64,000 bases of DNA from Celeribacter persicus (GCF_003050785.1 NZ_QAOH01000002.1:186001-250000); one strand, 5' to 3'; shown: positions 43,324 to 52,435, numbered from the stretch's first letter. Notes: a model not told the origin generated them from the letters alone. Numbers and translations are program-made.

Positions 43324-45057
43324 TCAGGCCTCCTTCACTTGCGGGTAATGGGCGCGGAGATAGTCCGCCGTATATTTTCCTGAGGTGCGGTCCCCCTCGA
43401 TGGCCAAAGCGTCGCGCTGCTCCGGCGCGCCATAGCCTCCGGCTCCGGCGGTTTCGACGGTCACCGCCTGTTCTGGCGAAACCCCGGTCAGGCCGGGTTT
43501 GGTGTCCATCGGCTGACGACCGGCATCACTGTCCAAAAAGAACCCGCCCTTGCCGCCTTCCGCCCCACCGAACACGCCCCATGGCGCGTTCAGAAAGCGT
43601 TCGCCCTGCCCGGTGAAAACCGCAGTATGACCGACCGGACGGATCGTCCGGCGCAAACCCAAGCCACCGCGATACATCCCCGCCCCACCGGAGTTTTCAA
43701 CGAATTCATAGGATTCGACCAGCAAGGGATATTCCGTCTCGATCGCTTCGACAGGCAGGTTCGACGTGTTGATCAGATGGACCTGAACCCCATCCTTGCC
43801 GTCTTTTGCAGCCCGGCCACCAAAGCCGCCGCCAACCGTTTCGAGATAGACGTAATCCTTGCCGGTCTCGGGATCGCGCCCAGAAAACACCACCATGGTA
43901 TTGGCCCCGTTAGCCGCCCCCACCGCTTTGTCGGGCAGCGCCGGCGCCAAGGCGCCCAGCACCACATCGATGACTCGCTGACAGGTATTGGCCCGCCCCG
44001 CCACCGCCGCCGGGAAAGCGGCACGCAACATAGACCCTTCGGGAGCCTCGATCTCGATCGCATCCAACATCCCCTGGTTCGAAGGAATATTCGGATCGAG
44101 AAGCGCCCGCATCGCGTAGACGACCGACGATTGCAGCGCCCGGAACGGCACGTTGATATTACCACGCACCATCGGGTTCGAGCCCTCGAAATCACATTGA
44201 ATCCGGCCTTCATGGGCCGGATCGCCCACGGTGACCGCCAGACGGATCGGTATATTCATCGCCCCGAACCCGTCATCATCCATGACGTCCTCGAAAACAT
44301 AGCGACCCGGCGGAATCTGCGAGATGGCATCGGTCATCCGGGTATAGGTTCGCGCAAGGATCTGTTCGAAAGCCTGCTCCAGCGCCGAGATCCCGTGGCG
44401 TTCGGCCAATTCATGAATGCGGCGCTCCCCCAATCGGCAGGCTGCAATCTGGGCGTTGTAATCGCCGCGCCGCTCTTCCGGCACACGGGCATTCAGAAGC
44501 ACCAGATCGAAAATGTCCTCATTCACCCGATAATCCGTCAACAACCGCACCGGCGGGATACGAAGACCTTCCTGATAGATTTCGGTCATGCCCCCCGACA
44601 TCGACCCCGGCGCCATACCACCAATATCGGCATGATGGGCGATGTTGCACATGAAGCACAAAAGCTTGCCATCCACGAAAACCGGCATGGAAAAATTCAC
44701 GTCCGGCAGGTGAGAGCCGTCTGCAACATAGGGATCGTTCGAAATGAAAACATCCCCGGGCCTGAACGCGTCGAGCGGATATTTCCGCAACAGCGCCCCG
44801 GTCAGCCCCAGCATGGAGGACAGGTGGATCGGCTGTGAACGTTCGCACAGGCTGATCATCCGCCCCTTGGGGTCGATCAGCGCCGTGGAATGGTCATTGC
44901 GCTCCTTGATGTTGGTCGAGAAGGCGCTTTTCATCAGGGCGATATAGGTCTCGTCCGCCACGGAACGCAGGCCGGACAGGATGATTTCCAGCGTCACGGC
45001 GTCCAATTCGGACGCATCGGCAAAGACGGGAGAGGTGATATAATCGGGTGCGGTCAT
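43324..45057 (-). CDS. hyuB: hydantoinase B / oxoprolinase family protein
   Basis: A 577-residue HyuB-family subunit. Characteristic motifs are SVADETYIALMKSAFSTNIKERNDHSTALID, FISNDPYVADGSHLPDVNFSMPVF, FMCNIAHHADIGGMAPGS and RANTCQRVIDVVLGALAP. HyuA and HyuB together open cyclic imides such as N-methylhydantoin or 5-oxoproline with ATP. It overlaps the HyuA stop by 4 bases (ATGA) and abuts the sarcosine-oxidase-like gene. Confidence 0.9.
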   Translation of the reverse strand: MTAPDYITSPVFADASELDAVTLEIILSGLRSVADETYIALMKSAFSTNIKERNDHSTALIDPKGRMISLCERSQPIHLSSMLGLTGALLRKYPLDAFRPGDVFISNDPYVADGSHLPDVNFSMPVFVDGKLLCFMCNIAHHADIGGMAPGSMSGGMTEIYQEGLRIPPVRLLTDYRVNEDIFDLVLLNARVPEERRGDYNAQIAACRLGERRIHELAERHGISALEQAFEQILARTYTRMTDAISQIPPGRYVFEDVMDDDGFGAMNIPIRLAVTVGDPAHEGRIQCDFEGSNPMVRGNINVPFRALQSSVVYAMRALLDPNIPSNQGMLDAIEIEAPEGSMLRAAFPAAVAGRANTCQRVIDVVLGALAPALPDKAVGAANGANTMVVFSGRDPETGKDYVYLETVGGGFGGRAAKDGKDGVQVHLINTSNLPVEAIETEYPLLVESYEFVENSGGAGMYRGGLGLRRTIRPVGHTAVFTGQGERFLNAPWGVFGGAEGGKGGFFLDSDAGRQPMDTKPGLTGVSPEQAVTVETAGAGGYGAPEQRDALAIEGDRTSGKYTADYLRAHYPQVKEA

Positions 45058-47099
45058 TGGTCGATCTCAATGATGAGGGACGCGTCTTCGGTCACCCGGG
45101 CGTGATCCCCCGGGAACAGAACCGTCGTTGTGTCGAGCTGTTCGATGATGGCGGGGCCCGCGATTTCCTGCCCGGCCTGGAAGCCGGTGCGGTCATAGAC
45201 TGGCGTGTCCACGGCACCGGATCGGTCGAACCAGACGTCGCGGCGCTCAAAGGGGTCCGGCACGCCACCCTCACCCGCCTCAAGCATACCGAACCGTGCG
45301 GCCGCATTGTGCCGCCCCGACGCAGCAAGCTGGACCGAAGTCACTTCGATCTCCGCCGTCTTATTATCGAAACCATAGGTCTGGCGATGCGCCTCGGAGA
45401 AGGCGTCGCGCAAGGCGCCGAGATCGAAAGGTGCCTCAGGATCGAAGGCCACCGGGATCTCAAAATTCTGACCTGCATAGCGCATGTCGAGCCGCGCTCG
45501 GATCACCCGCCCCTCTGTGCGCACCTCCTGTGAGGTGAACCAGCCATCGGCCTCTGCCGAGAGCACCGCCCAGGCGGGCATCAGCCGATCAGGCAAGGAC
45601 GCATCCAGCGCGCAGTGCAGCGGACGCACGAAATGTTCCAACTGATCGGCAACGATCAGCCCCTGCGCGCAGAGAATCCCCGGATGCGGCGGCACGACCA
45701 CACGCGGAATACTCAGCGCCCGCGCCACCGCCGAAGCGTGCAGCGGGCCCGCGCCGCCATAGGCGATCAGCGTCAGATTGCGCGGATCATAGCCCTTCTC
45801 GACCGAAATCGCCCGAATGCCACGCACCATGTTCACCACCGCGATGTCGATGATCCCAAGCGCTGTCCAGATGTGCGACAGACCGATCTTTTCGGCCAGA
45901 TCCGTAACCACGGCCTCGGCCAGATCCCGACGCATCGGCATATCACCGGCCAGAAGCCCCCTCGATGACAACCGCCCCAGGATGACATTGGCATCCGAGA
46001 CCGTTGGCAAATCGCCGCCCCGGTCGTAACAGGCCGGTCCGGGGAAGGCCCCGGCACTTTGCGGCCCGACTTTCAAAAGCCCGTCACTATCCACCCAGGC
46101 AATCGAGCCGCCGCCCGCACCGATGGCGTCGATATCGACCGAGGGCATCCGCACCGGATAGCCTTCGACCCAGCGTTCATTCACCGTGCGCGTCTGATAC
46201 TCCCAGATCAAAGCCACATCCGAACTTGTCCCGCCGATGTCGAGGCTGATGGCCGCCGGCTCGCCCGCGGCCTTCAGCTCATGCACCGCACCGGCCACCC
46301 CGGCGGCGGGACCGGACAAGGCGGTCCGGATCGGGAATTCGCGCGCCCGCGCAGCGGTGATCAGCCCACCGGAGGATTGGTTGATCCCAAGCGGTGTCTC
46401 TCCCGCAAGGTCGCGCACCCCGGTCTCCAGACTTTCGAGATAGGCATCGAGCACCGGTTGCAGACAGGCGTTCAGCACCGTGGTCGACAGCCGCTCATAT
46501 TCACGAAACTCCGGGCGCACCTCGCTCGACAGGGATACGGGAACCCCGGGCATCGCCGCTTTCAGCGCAGCCCCCAGAGCCTGTTCATGCGAGGGGTCGA
46601 GATGCGAAAATAGCAGACAGACCGCCACGGCATCGGGTTTGCTTGCCGCCACCTCTGTGACCACCCGGGCGATTTCCTCCGCCCCCAGCGGGGTCACAAT
46701 ACGACCGCCCCGGGTAATCCGTTCTGTCACTTCGAAACGCCGCTCCCGCGGCACCAGAGGCATTGGGAAATCTTTCTGAAGATCGTAAATCTCCGGTCGC
46801 ACCTGTCGCCCGATCTCCAGAAGATCACGGAACCCTTTGGTGACGATCAGACTGACACGACCGCCCTTGTTCTCGATCAGCGCATTGGTTGCGACCGTGG
46901 TGCCATGGGCGATCCGGTCGAACGCCATGGGATCGAGCCCGAATTTCTCGCAAAGCTCCATGATCCCGGCAAGAATGGCCTGCGACGGATTATGCGGCGT
47001 CGAGGGACGTTTGTGATAACAGGTCCGCCCTTCGTCAGGATTATGTGCGCAAAGGTCGGTAAAGGTTCCGCCGACGTCAATGCCAAGTGTCCAGCTCAT
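45054..47099 (-). CDS. hyuA: hydantoinase A / oxoprolinase family protein
   Basis: A 681-residue subunit with an actin-like ATPase fold: LGIDVGGTFTDLCAHN at the N-terminus, AHGTTVATNALIE, AGVAGAVHELKA and SLDIGGTSSDVALI in the middle, and the HyuA C-terminal domain ending LIIEIDQ. I start it at 47099 (MSWTLGI), with AGGAAAG upstream; a frame reaching 47180 adds 27 unlikely residues. It lies 14 bases after the ammonia-lyase gene. The target ring may be a hydantoin, oxoproline, or acetophenone-like compound in other members. Confidence 0.92.
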   Translation of the reverse strand: MSWTLGIDVGGTFTDLCAHNPDEGRTCYHKRPSTPHNPSQAILAGIMELCEKFGLDPMAFDRIAHGTTVATNALIENKGGRVSLIVTKGFRDLLEIGRQVRPEIYDLQKDFPMPLVPRERRFEVTERITRGGRIVTPLGAEEIARVVTEVAASKPDAVAVCLLFSHLDPSHEQALGAALKAAMPGVPVSLSSEVRPEFREYERLSTTVLNACLQPVLDAYLESLETGVRDLAGETPLGINQSSGGLITAARAREFPIRTALSGPAAGVAGAVHELKAAGEPAAISLDIGGTSSDVALIWEYQTRTVNERWVEGYPVRMPSVDIDAIGAGGGSIAWVDSDGLLKVGPQSAGAFPGPACYDRGGDLPTVSDANVILGRLSSRGLLAGDMPMRRDLAEAVVTDLAEKIGLSHIWTALGIIDIAVVNMVRGIRAISVEKGYDPRNLTLIAYGGAGPLHASAVARALSIPRVVVPPHPGILCAQGLIVADQLEHFVRPLHCALDASLPDRLMPAWAVLSAEADGWFTSQEVRTEGRVIRARLDMRYAGQNFEIPVAFDPEAPFDLGALRDAFSEAHRQTYGFDNKTAEIEVTSVQLAASGRHNAAARFGMLEAGEGGVPDPFERRDVWFDRSGAVDTPVYDRTGFQAGQEIAGPAIIEQLDTTTVLFPGDHARVTEDASLIIEIDQ

Positions 47100-47113
47100 C
47101 TTTCCTATCCCGC

Positions 47114-48307
47114 TTATACCGAAACGGCGCCGAAGTCGGCAAAATCCGGCAGGCCCGCGTCCGACAGATCCCGCGAGCACAACGCATCGTAACTGATGCG
47201 GTCCACCGGCCCTTCCGTCGCGATGACCAGAACCCGCGATTGTGACGTCAGCCCGATCCTGGCGCGTCGCTCCTCATCACGGCTCACCGCAACCAGACCG
47301 GCGAGCCCCGCGATCCCACTGTCACCGATCTCGACCGGCGCATCACCGAATGCGCCCTCACGGACGCCCTGCATGGTCCAGATCGCCATCGTGTCGGGGA
47401 TCGACATATAAGCATCCGTGCCGAAAGCAATGACCGGCCAGGCCACGCCCGAGACCTCGCCCACGGACAGGCCGGACATGATGGTATCAAGGTCTCCCCC
47501 GATCAGAACCGGCGAACCGGCGCGTGCGGATGCGATCAGACAGGCGGCCTCGACCGGCTCCACAATGATGAATTTCGGCGCATCAGTGCTGTTATCTCGC
47601 TCGCGCAGCCAACCTACCACCGCAGCCGCCAGACCGCCGCATCCCCCCTGAATGAACACATGGGTCGGCATATCGCACTGAGGCTTCGCCCCGAACATCT
47701 CTTCGAGCATCACACCGTATCCCGCCATGACATTGATCGGGTTTGGATTTTCGTTATTGGCCGTGTCAGGCACCAGCAACCAGCCGTTTTCGCGGGCCAT
47801 TTTATCCGCCGTCGCGGTGCTGAGATCGTAGTTTCCGTCAACCCGCACCACCTCGGCACCCTGTGCTTCGATCAACTCCTGTCGGTTCTGCGACACTCCG
47901 GCATGTAAAAAGACGATGCAGCGCACCCCCGCCTGTTTCGCCCCCCAGGCTAAAGACAACCCGTGGTTCCCGTCCGATGCCGTCACAGCGACCAGATCGT
48001 TCAGAGGTCCTTCATGTGCCTCCAATGCACGTTGCAGCGCATAGGCACCGCCAAGCGCTTTGAAACTGCCGATCTCAAAGCGATCCCCTTCGTATTTACA
48101 GAGAATCTCCTGCACGCCGCAGCGTTCGGCAAGTCCGGCGAAATCCAGAACAGGGGTCGGCCTATACCCGTCCCACTCGGTGATCCGTTCGACCGCCTCG
48201 CCTGCCAGACCATGCCCAACAATACGCTGAAGCGCTACGGGATAGGGCTGCCCTTTCTGCCGCAGGGTGCTGATATGGATATCGGGGCAAGGCAAACGAT
48301 TGGCCAC
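47114..48307 (-). CDS. PLP-dependent diaminopropionate ammonia-lyase-like protein
   Basis: A 397-residue fold-type II PLP enzyme of the DpaL/threonine dehydratase group. The PLP lysine is Lys83 in GSFKALGGAYA, the phosphate loop is in QGGCGGLAAAVVGWL, and VTASDGNHGLSLAWGAKQAG follows the family pattern. It would release ammonia from a hydroxy- or amino-substituted amino acid such as 2,3-diaminopropionate or 3-hydroxyaspartate. GTG start, with AGGAGAG upstream. It is the first gene of the HyuAB operon and has operator B 58-78 bases upstream. Confidence 0.83.
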   Translation of the reverse strand: MANRLPCPDIHISTLRQKGQPYPVALQRIVGHGLAGEAVERITEWDGYRPTPVLDFAGLAERCGVQEILCKYEGDRFEIGSFKALGGAYALQRALEAHEGPLNDLVAVTASDGNHGLSLAWGAKQAGVRCIVFLHAGVSQNRQELIEAQGAEVVRVDGNYDLSTATADKMARENGWLLVPDTANNENPNPINVMAGYGVMLEEMFGAKPQCDMPTHVFIQGGCGGLAAAVVGWLRERDNSTDAPKFIIVEPVEAACLIASARAGSPVLIGGDLDTIMSGLSVGEVSGVAWPVIAFGTDAYMSIPDTMAIWTMQGVREGAFGDAPVEIGDSGIAGLAGLVAVSRDEERRARIGLTSQSRVLVIATEGPVDRISYDALCSRDLSDAGLPDFADFGAVSV

Positions 48308-48365
48308 TGGATTCTCTCCTGATTAACTTTCTTATGCTTTAAGCGTTTTTTTCGATTTTGAAAGA

Positions 48366-48386
48366 TTTTTCTTATAGGAAAATTAT
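48366..48386. promoter_or_regulatory. palindromic operator B, between the lyase operon and the XRE-cupin gene
   Basis: TTTTTC-TTATAG-GAAAATTA on the plus strand, the best of the three palindromes (core 48368-48381, with flanking TTTT/AAAA symmetry). A second TATAGAAA lies 11 bases further (48385-48392), one helical turn away, so two dimers could bind. The regulator gene starts 180 bases to the right and the lyase operon 59 bases to the left. Confidence 0.75.
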
Positions 48387-48563
48387 AGAAATTCATTTGG
48401 TTGCATTTTCACTTGGAAAAAAATATCTTTCTGCGTGAAATTTCAGCAAAGTCGGCCAATTCACCCGGCCTGCGTCGGGAAGCCCCCGCTTTGCGATCAA
48501 TTGTGTTAAGACAGGAAGTGCCCTGCACGCGACAGGCATCGGGCAAGAACAGGCGACAAGACG

Positions 48564-49196
48564 ATGAGCAATAAAGAACTGACAGAAAAGCTCGGCACCC
48601 GGCTTCGTGAATGGCGGACCGTCCGAGGGCTCACCCTTTCGCAGGTCAGCGAGTCCACAGGGGTGGCCCCCTCCTCGCTTTCAAAGATCGAAAACGGTCT
48701 GGTTTCAGTCTCTTACCATACGCTCAAGCGTATCTGTGACGGGCTTGGAATGCCGATCGAGGACATCATCAACCCGCAACACCGCACCATCGCACCCGGG
48801 CGCCGCACCGTGACGCGCGATCAGGACGTGTCCTATTTCTCCTGCCCGCAATACATCTACGGTGTCCACGGCACCGATATCTCCCGAAAGGAAATGATTC
48901 CTTTGGAAATGGAAGTTCTGGCGCGCAGCCCGGATGATTTTGACGCCTGGAACCGCCACGAGGGAGAGGAATTGATCTATGTCCTCTCCGGCGAGATCGA
49001 AGCCCATACCGAATTCTATGCGCCAACCCGGCTCAAGGCGGGGGAGAGCATGTATTTCGACAGTTCCATGGGCCATATGTATGTTTCGGTCGGCGATCAA
49101 AACGCCCGCATCCTGTCGGTCTGTTATGATCCCAGGGCAGCTCAGGACAATCTGGACGACTTCCTGAAGGCCACCCCAATGGAAAATAAAGATTAG
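48564..49196 (+). CDS. XRE-family regulator with C-terminal cupin domain
   Basis: A 210-residue regulator. Residues about 10-65 form an XRE helix-turn-helix (TLSQVSESTGVAPSSLSKIENG), and residues about 105-195 a cupin sensor (RHEGEELIYVLSGEIEAHTEF, LKAGESMYFDSSMGHMY). The cupin carries histidine and glutamate (H-x-G-E-E) typical of metal or small-molecule binding. The gene is divergent from the lyase operon and convergent with the GMC gene, 22 bases away. Three copies of one palindrome near surrounding operons are the likely targets. No strong ribosome site is seen. Confidence 0.88.
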   Translation: MSNKELTEKLGTRLREWRTVRGLTLSQVSESTGVAPSSLSKIENGLVSVSYHTLKRICDGLGMPIEDIINPQHRTIAPGRRTVTRDQDVSYFSCPQYIYGVHGTDISRKEMIPLEMEVLARSPDDFDAWNRHEGEELIYVLSGEIEAHTEFYAPTRLKAGESMYFDSSMGHMYVSVGDQNARILSVCYDPRAAQDNLDDFLKATPMENKD

Positions 49197-49218
49197 AACT
49201 GAGGCCGCGCCCGCAGGG

Positions 49219-50838
49219 TCACAGACCCGGGCGCTCCGGTTTGGGCAGGCGATCAGGGTCTCCGTAGCGGATCGCCGCCGCGCCACGTTCCCCGATCATC
49301 ATCGCCGGCGCATTGGTATTGCCAGAAACGATAGAGGGCATCACCGAACAATCGACCACCCTGAGCCCGTCGAGCCCACGCACCCGCAGATGTTGGTCGA
49401 CCACCGCCATCTCGTCCGTCCCCATTTTACAAGTGCCGACCGGGTGGTAATCAGTCTTGGCCATGTCTTTGACATAGCGTGCAACAGCATCGAAGCCCTG
49501 TGCTTCGGGACCCGGAAACACCTCGCCGTCATGGAGATCCGCAAAAGACGGCGCGTTCATGATCGCCCGCCCCAGCTCGATCGCGGCAACGTTGTGGGCG
49601 ATGTCGTCCGGGTGAGAGAAAAAGTTAGGATCCACCTTCGGCGCGTCTTTCGGATCGGTCGAGGCCAGCCGCACCTCGCCGCGGCTTTTGGGCCGCACAT
49701 AGGAACAGAGCACGGTGACCGCATGTCCCTCAATCCCCTGATGCGAATCAAGCGCAACCGGCATGAAATGCAGCTGGACATCCGGCCAGTCCTCGTTCCC
49801 TTCGGAGCTGTAAAACGCCCCGCCTTCGCAGGCATTCGACGTGGCAGGACCGGTTTTAAACATCATGTATTCAAGCCCGTGCACCGCCATATGCAGGCCT
49901 TTGTCATGCCCGGTGTAAGAGATCGGCTCTTTGATTTTCACGCAGACATAGGCATCGACATGGTCATGGAGATTCTTGCCCACCCCCGGCAGATGATGCA
50001 CCGGCTCGACCCCATCGGAAGCCAGCTCCGCACGGTCTCCAACCCCGGACAGCATCAGAAGTTTTGCGGTGTTGATCGCGCCAGCTGAAAGAACCACTTC
50101 CTTCTTCGCAAGGATGCGCTCCACCCCCTGATCCGTAACGATCTCGACCCCGATGGCACGCGTCCCCTCGAAGATCACCCGCTTGACCAGCGTCTCCGTC
50201 CGCAGCGTCAGGTTCCTACGCCCCGCCATCGCCGGATAAAGATAAGCATGTGCCGAAGAACAGCGCTCGGCATTGCGCTGCGTCACCTGATAGAGCCCGG
50301 CCCCGCTTTGCGTTTCACCATTGAAATCAGTATTGTATCTAAGCCCCGCCTCTTGCGCTGCACGCACGAAAAGCCGCGATAGCGGACTGGGAGAAATCTG
50401 ATCGGACACACCAAGCGGACCACCGGCGCTGTGAAACGCATCGACAAGCCGCTCGTTATCTTCGCAGGCCTTGAAAAAAGGCAGAACATGATCCCAGGAC
50501 CACAAATCGTTGCCCGCTTCGGCCCATGCGTCATAATCGCGCCGATTGCCACGGATATAAACCATGCCGTTCACGGCGCTGCCGCCCCCGACCATTTTGC
50601 CCTGCGCCATCGGCACGGAACGACCGTCCGCCGCGCCCTGCGGTTCGGTCATCCATTCCCAGCGGTGCTTGTCACTTTGCAGCTTGGCAAACCCCGCGGG
50701 CCAGCGCACGAAAATGGAATCGTTGTGACGACCGGCTTCAATGATCAGAACCGACGTCTCCGGATCTTCGCTCAACCTTGAGGCGACGACACAGCCAGCA
50801 GACCCTGCGCCAATCACGATATAGTCGAAGTCTTTCAT
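49219..50838 (-). CDS. GMC-family FAD-dependent alcohol dehydrogenase/oxidase
   Basis: A 539-residue choline dehydrogenase-like flavoenzyme. The N-terminal motif is DYIVIGAGSAGCVVASRLSEDP, GMC signature 1 is in MAQGKMVGGGSAVNGMVYIRG, and the second signature is VLSAGAINTAKLLMLSGVG. The catalytic histidine lies in DYHPVGTCKMG and the asparagine in VSGNTNAPAMMIGE. The ATG at 50838 (MKDFDY) has AAGG upstream. It starts 20 bases after the SDR gene, forming a two-gene operon. Confidence 0.9.
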   Translation of the reverse strand: MKDFDYIVIGAGSAGCVVASRLSEDPETSVLIIEAGRHNDSIFVRWPAGFAKLQSDKHRWEWMTEPQGAADGRSVPMAQGKMVGGGSAVNGMVYIRGNRRDYDAWAEAGNDLWSWDHVLPFFKACEDNERLVDAFHSAGGPLGVSDQISPSPLSRLFVRAAQEAGLRYNTDFNGETQSGAGLYQVTQRNAERCSSAHAYLYPAMAGRRNLTLRTETLVKRVIFEGTRAIGVEIVTDQGVERILAKKEVVLSAGAINTAKLLMLSGVGDRAELASDGVEPVHHLPGVGKNLHDHVDAYVCVKIKEPISYTGHDKGLHMAVHGLEYMMFKTGPATSNACEGGAFYSSEGNEDWPDVQLHFMPVALDSHQGIEGHAVTVLCSYVRPKSRGEVRLASTDPKDAPKVDPNFFSHPDDIAHNVAAIELGRAIMNAPSFADLHDGEVFPGPEAQGFDAVARYVKDMAKTDYHPVGTCKMGTDEMAVVDQHLRVRGLDGLRVVDCSVMPSIVSGNTNAPAMMIGERGAAAIRYGDPDRLPKPERPGL

Positions 50839-50858
50839 TGGCTCGGCCTTCCCTATTG

Positions 50859-51611
50859 TCATACCAGACAGACACCGCCGGTCGTATTGACGGCTTGTCC
50901 CGTCATGAACCCTGCCCCATCGGAACAGAGAAACAGTGCCACCGGCACCACATCCTCAACGCTTTCCAACCGCCCCATCGGGGTCATCGCGACGTATTCT
51001 TCGCGGATATGATCGGCAGAGACGCCGCGCCGCGCCATGTCCCAGCCGATTTCCCGGACCTGCATACCCGTCTCGGTAAAGCCCGGACAGATCACATTGG
51101 CGCGCACGCCCATCGGCGCCACTTCTCTGGCCAAAGACTGGGTCCAGCCGATCACCCCCGCCTTCGAAGCCGCATAGGCGCCGAACAACGGCGGACCGAT
51201 CTTGCCAGCCATCGCAGAGATATTCAGAACACAGCCATGCCCCTGCGCCGCAAAACGTTTCATCGCCTCAGCATTGGTCAGCCAGACCCCTCGCAAGTTG
51301 GTGTCGATCGCAGCATCCCAATCCGTCTCGGTGATCTCAAGCACGCCGCCCATCGACGACACCGCCGCAGAACAGACAAGAATGTCGAGCACCCCGATCC
51401 CGGCGAAGCCTGCCGAGACACTCTCCTTGTTGCGCACATCCATGAGAATTTTGCGCTCCGTCGCCAAAGGCGCGGCCTGAAGTGCCTCCGCGTCGATATC
51501 CGCGATATAGGTCTCAGCGCCTTGTGCCTCGAACGCCCGCGCAAGAGCAAGGCCGATTCCGGCTGCGCCGCCAGTCACAAGGACAGTTTTCCCACCAAAT
51601 TCACAAGTCAT
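50859..51611 (-). CDS. short-chain dehydrogenase/reductase
   Basis: A 250-residue classical SDR. The cofactor motif is TVLVTGGAAGIGLALARAF, the acidic residue IADID after strand beta2 favours NAD, the catalytic serine and YxxxK appear in NISAMAGKIGPPLFGAYAASKAG, and the C-terminus is GFMTGQAVNTTGG. I take the ATG at 51611 (MTCEFGGK), the family's usual start; another ATG (51629) is possible and no strong ribosome site decides. With the GMC gene it likely oxidises an alcohol in two steps. Operator C lies 60-80 bases upstream. Confidence 0.88.
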   Translation of the reverse strand: MTCEFGGKTVLVTGGAAGIGLALARAFEAQGAETYIADIDAEALQAAPLATERKILMDVRNKESVSAGFAGIGVLDILVCSAAVSSMGGVLEITETDWDAAIDTNLRGVWLTNAEAMKRFAAQGHGCVLNISAMAGKIGPPLFGAYAASKAGVIGWTQSLAREVAPMGVRANVICPGFTETGMQVREIGWDMARRGVSADHIREEYVAMTPMGRLESVEDVVPVALFLCSDGAGFMTGQAVNTTGGVCLV

Positions 51612-51672
51612 CAAAGTGCCAATCTGCATGATTTTCGGCAATATGATATTGTCATTCAAAAATTTGCAAGTT

Positions 51673-51690
51673 TTTTTCGTATAGGAAAAA
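51673..51690 (-). promoter_or_regulatory. palindromic operator C, upstream of the SDR/GMC operon
   Basis: TTTTTC-GTATAG-GAAAAA on the plus strand, core TTTCGTATAGGAAA at 51675-51688. It shares the TATAGGAAA half with operators A and B exactly. GGAAAAATATTTCC (51684-51697) adds a second overlapping inverted repeat. Confidence 0.7.
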
Positions 51691-51838
51691 TATTTCCCAA
51701 GATAAATACAAGCTCTTATCCGAACAAATGGCTTGAAGGTGCTCAAGGGAGGTTTTCAACTATGCGCGGCCCGCCCCTGCCACAAGGCGGCAGGAACAGA
51801 CCTGAAACGCAAAGGCAGGCCGATCAGAGACGCATGGT

Positions 51839-52435
51839 TCAACCCAGATGACGCCGCACCAGCGTCTGAACACGGGCAAAGGCGGTCTCGGCAGCGGCAA
51901 TCGCGCGGACCTCTTCCGCCTCGTTCAGCACGACCCCGTTCAGCGTCTCCTTGAAGGCCTTCCAATAGGGTGCGCGCCCCTCGGGCGGCTCGGCCAGATG
52001 CCGCGCGCCATGGGCTTCGGACAGCCCCATCTTCTTGGCGTATTTAAGCAGGAAAGCCGCGCCGAGGTTCGATCCCTCGACCACGTAGAGCCAACCCAGA
52101 GCTTCGGGGACGCCAAGGCCTTCCGGGCTGGCTGTCGCGGGGGCTTCGTCATAGTCCGGGGCCTTCAACCCGAGATCGGCCAGATCCTGGCCCACCGCCT
52201 CAAGGCGACAACGTCCTGTCAGCCCCGGAAAAAGACCCGCCAGATCGGATTGCTCATAGAGCGGCGCGACATCGCGGTGAATGCCGTGTTGAACCGCGAG
52301 AAAGCGACCGTAGTTCTCGACGCTCTCGAATGGTTTGGCTGCCATGATCGACTGATCGAGCTGCTCATGTGTCGGATGCGTCGCCGCGCGCAGACGGTCG
52401 GAAAGGAGTGCGGGGATGGTGGTTTGTGTGTTCAT
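51839..52435 (-). CDS. biliverdin-producing heme oxygenase
   Basis: A 198-residue heme oxygenase that cleaves imported heme to biliverdin, carbon monoxide and iron. The proximal histidine is His23 in RAATHPTHEQLD, and the distal helix with its glycine kink is GWLYVVEGSNLGAAFLLK. It is most like bacterial HemO/PigA-type proteins. It is the last gene of the FecI-FecR-receptor operon, 57 bases after the receptor stop, which fits iron recovery from heme. Confidence 0.9.
   Translation of the reverse strand: MNTQTTIPALLSDRLRAATHPTHEQLDQSIMAAKPFESVENYGRFLAVQHGIHRDVAPLYEQSDLAGLFPGLTGRCRLEAVGQDLADLGLKAPDYDEAPATASPEGLGVPEALGWLYVVEGSNLGAAFLLKYAKKMGLSEAHGARHLAEPPEGRAPYWKAFKETLNGVVLNEAEEVRAIAAAETAFARVQTLVRRHLG

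Noticed and set aside
51766-51795. Inverted repeat CCTGCC/GGCAGG between the SDR and heme oxygenase genes as a terminator
   Set aside because: No T-run follows on either strand and the stem is short.
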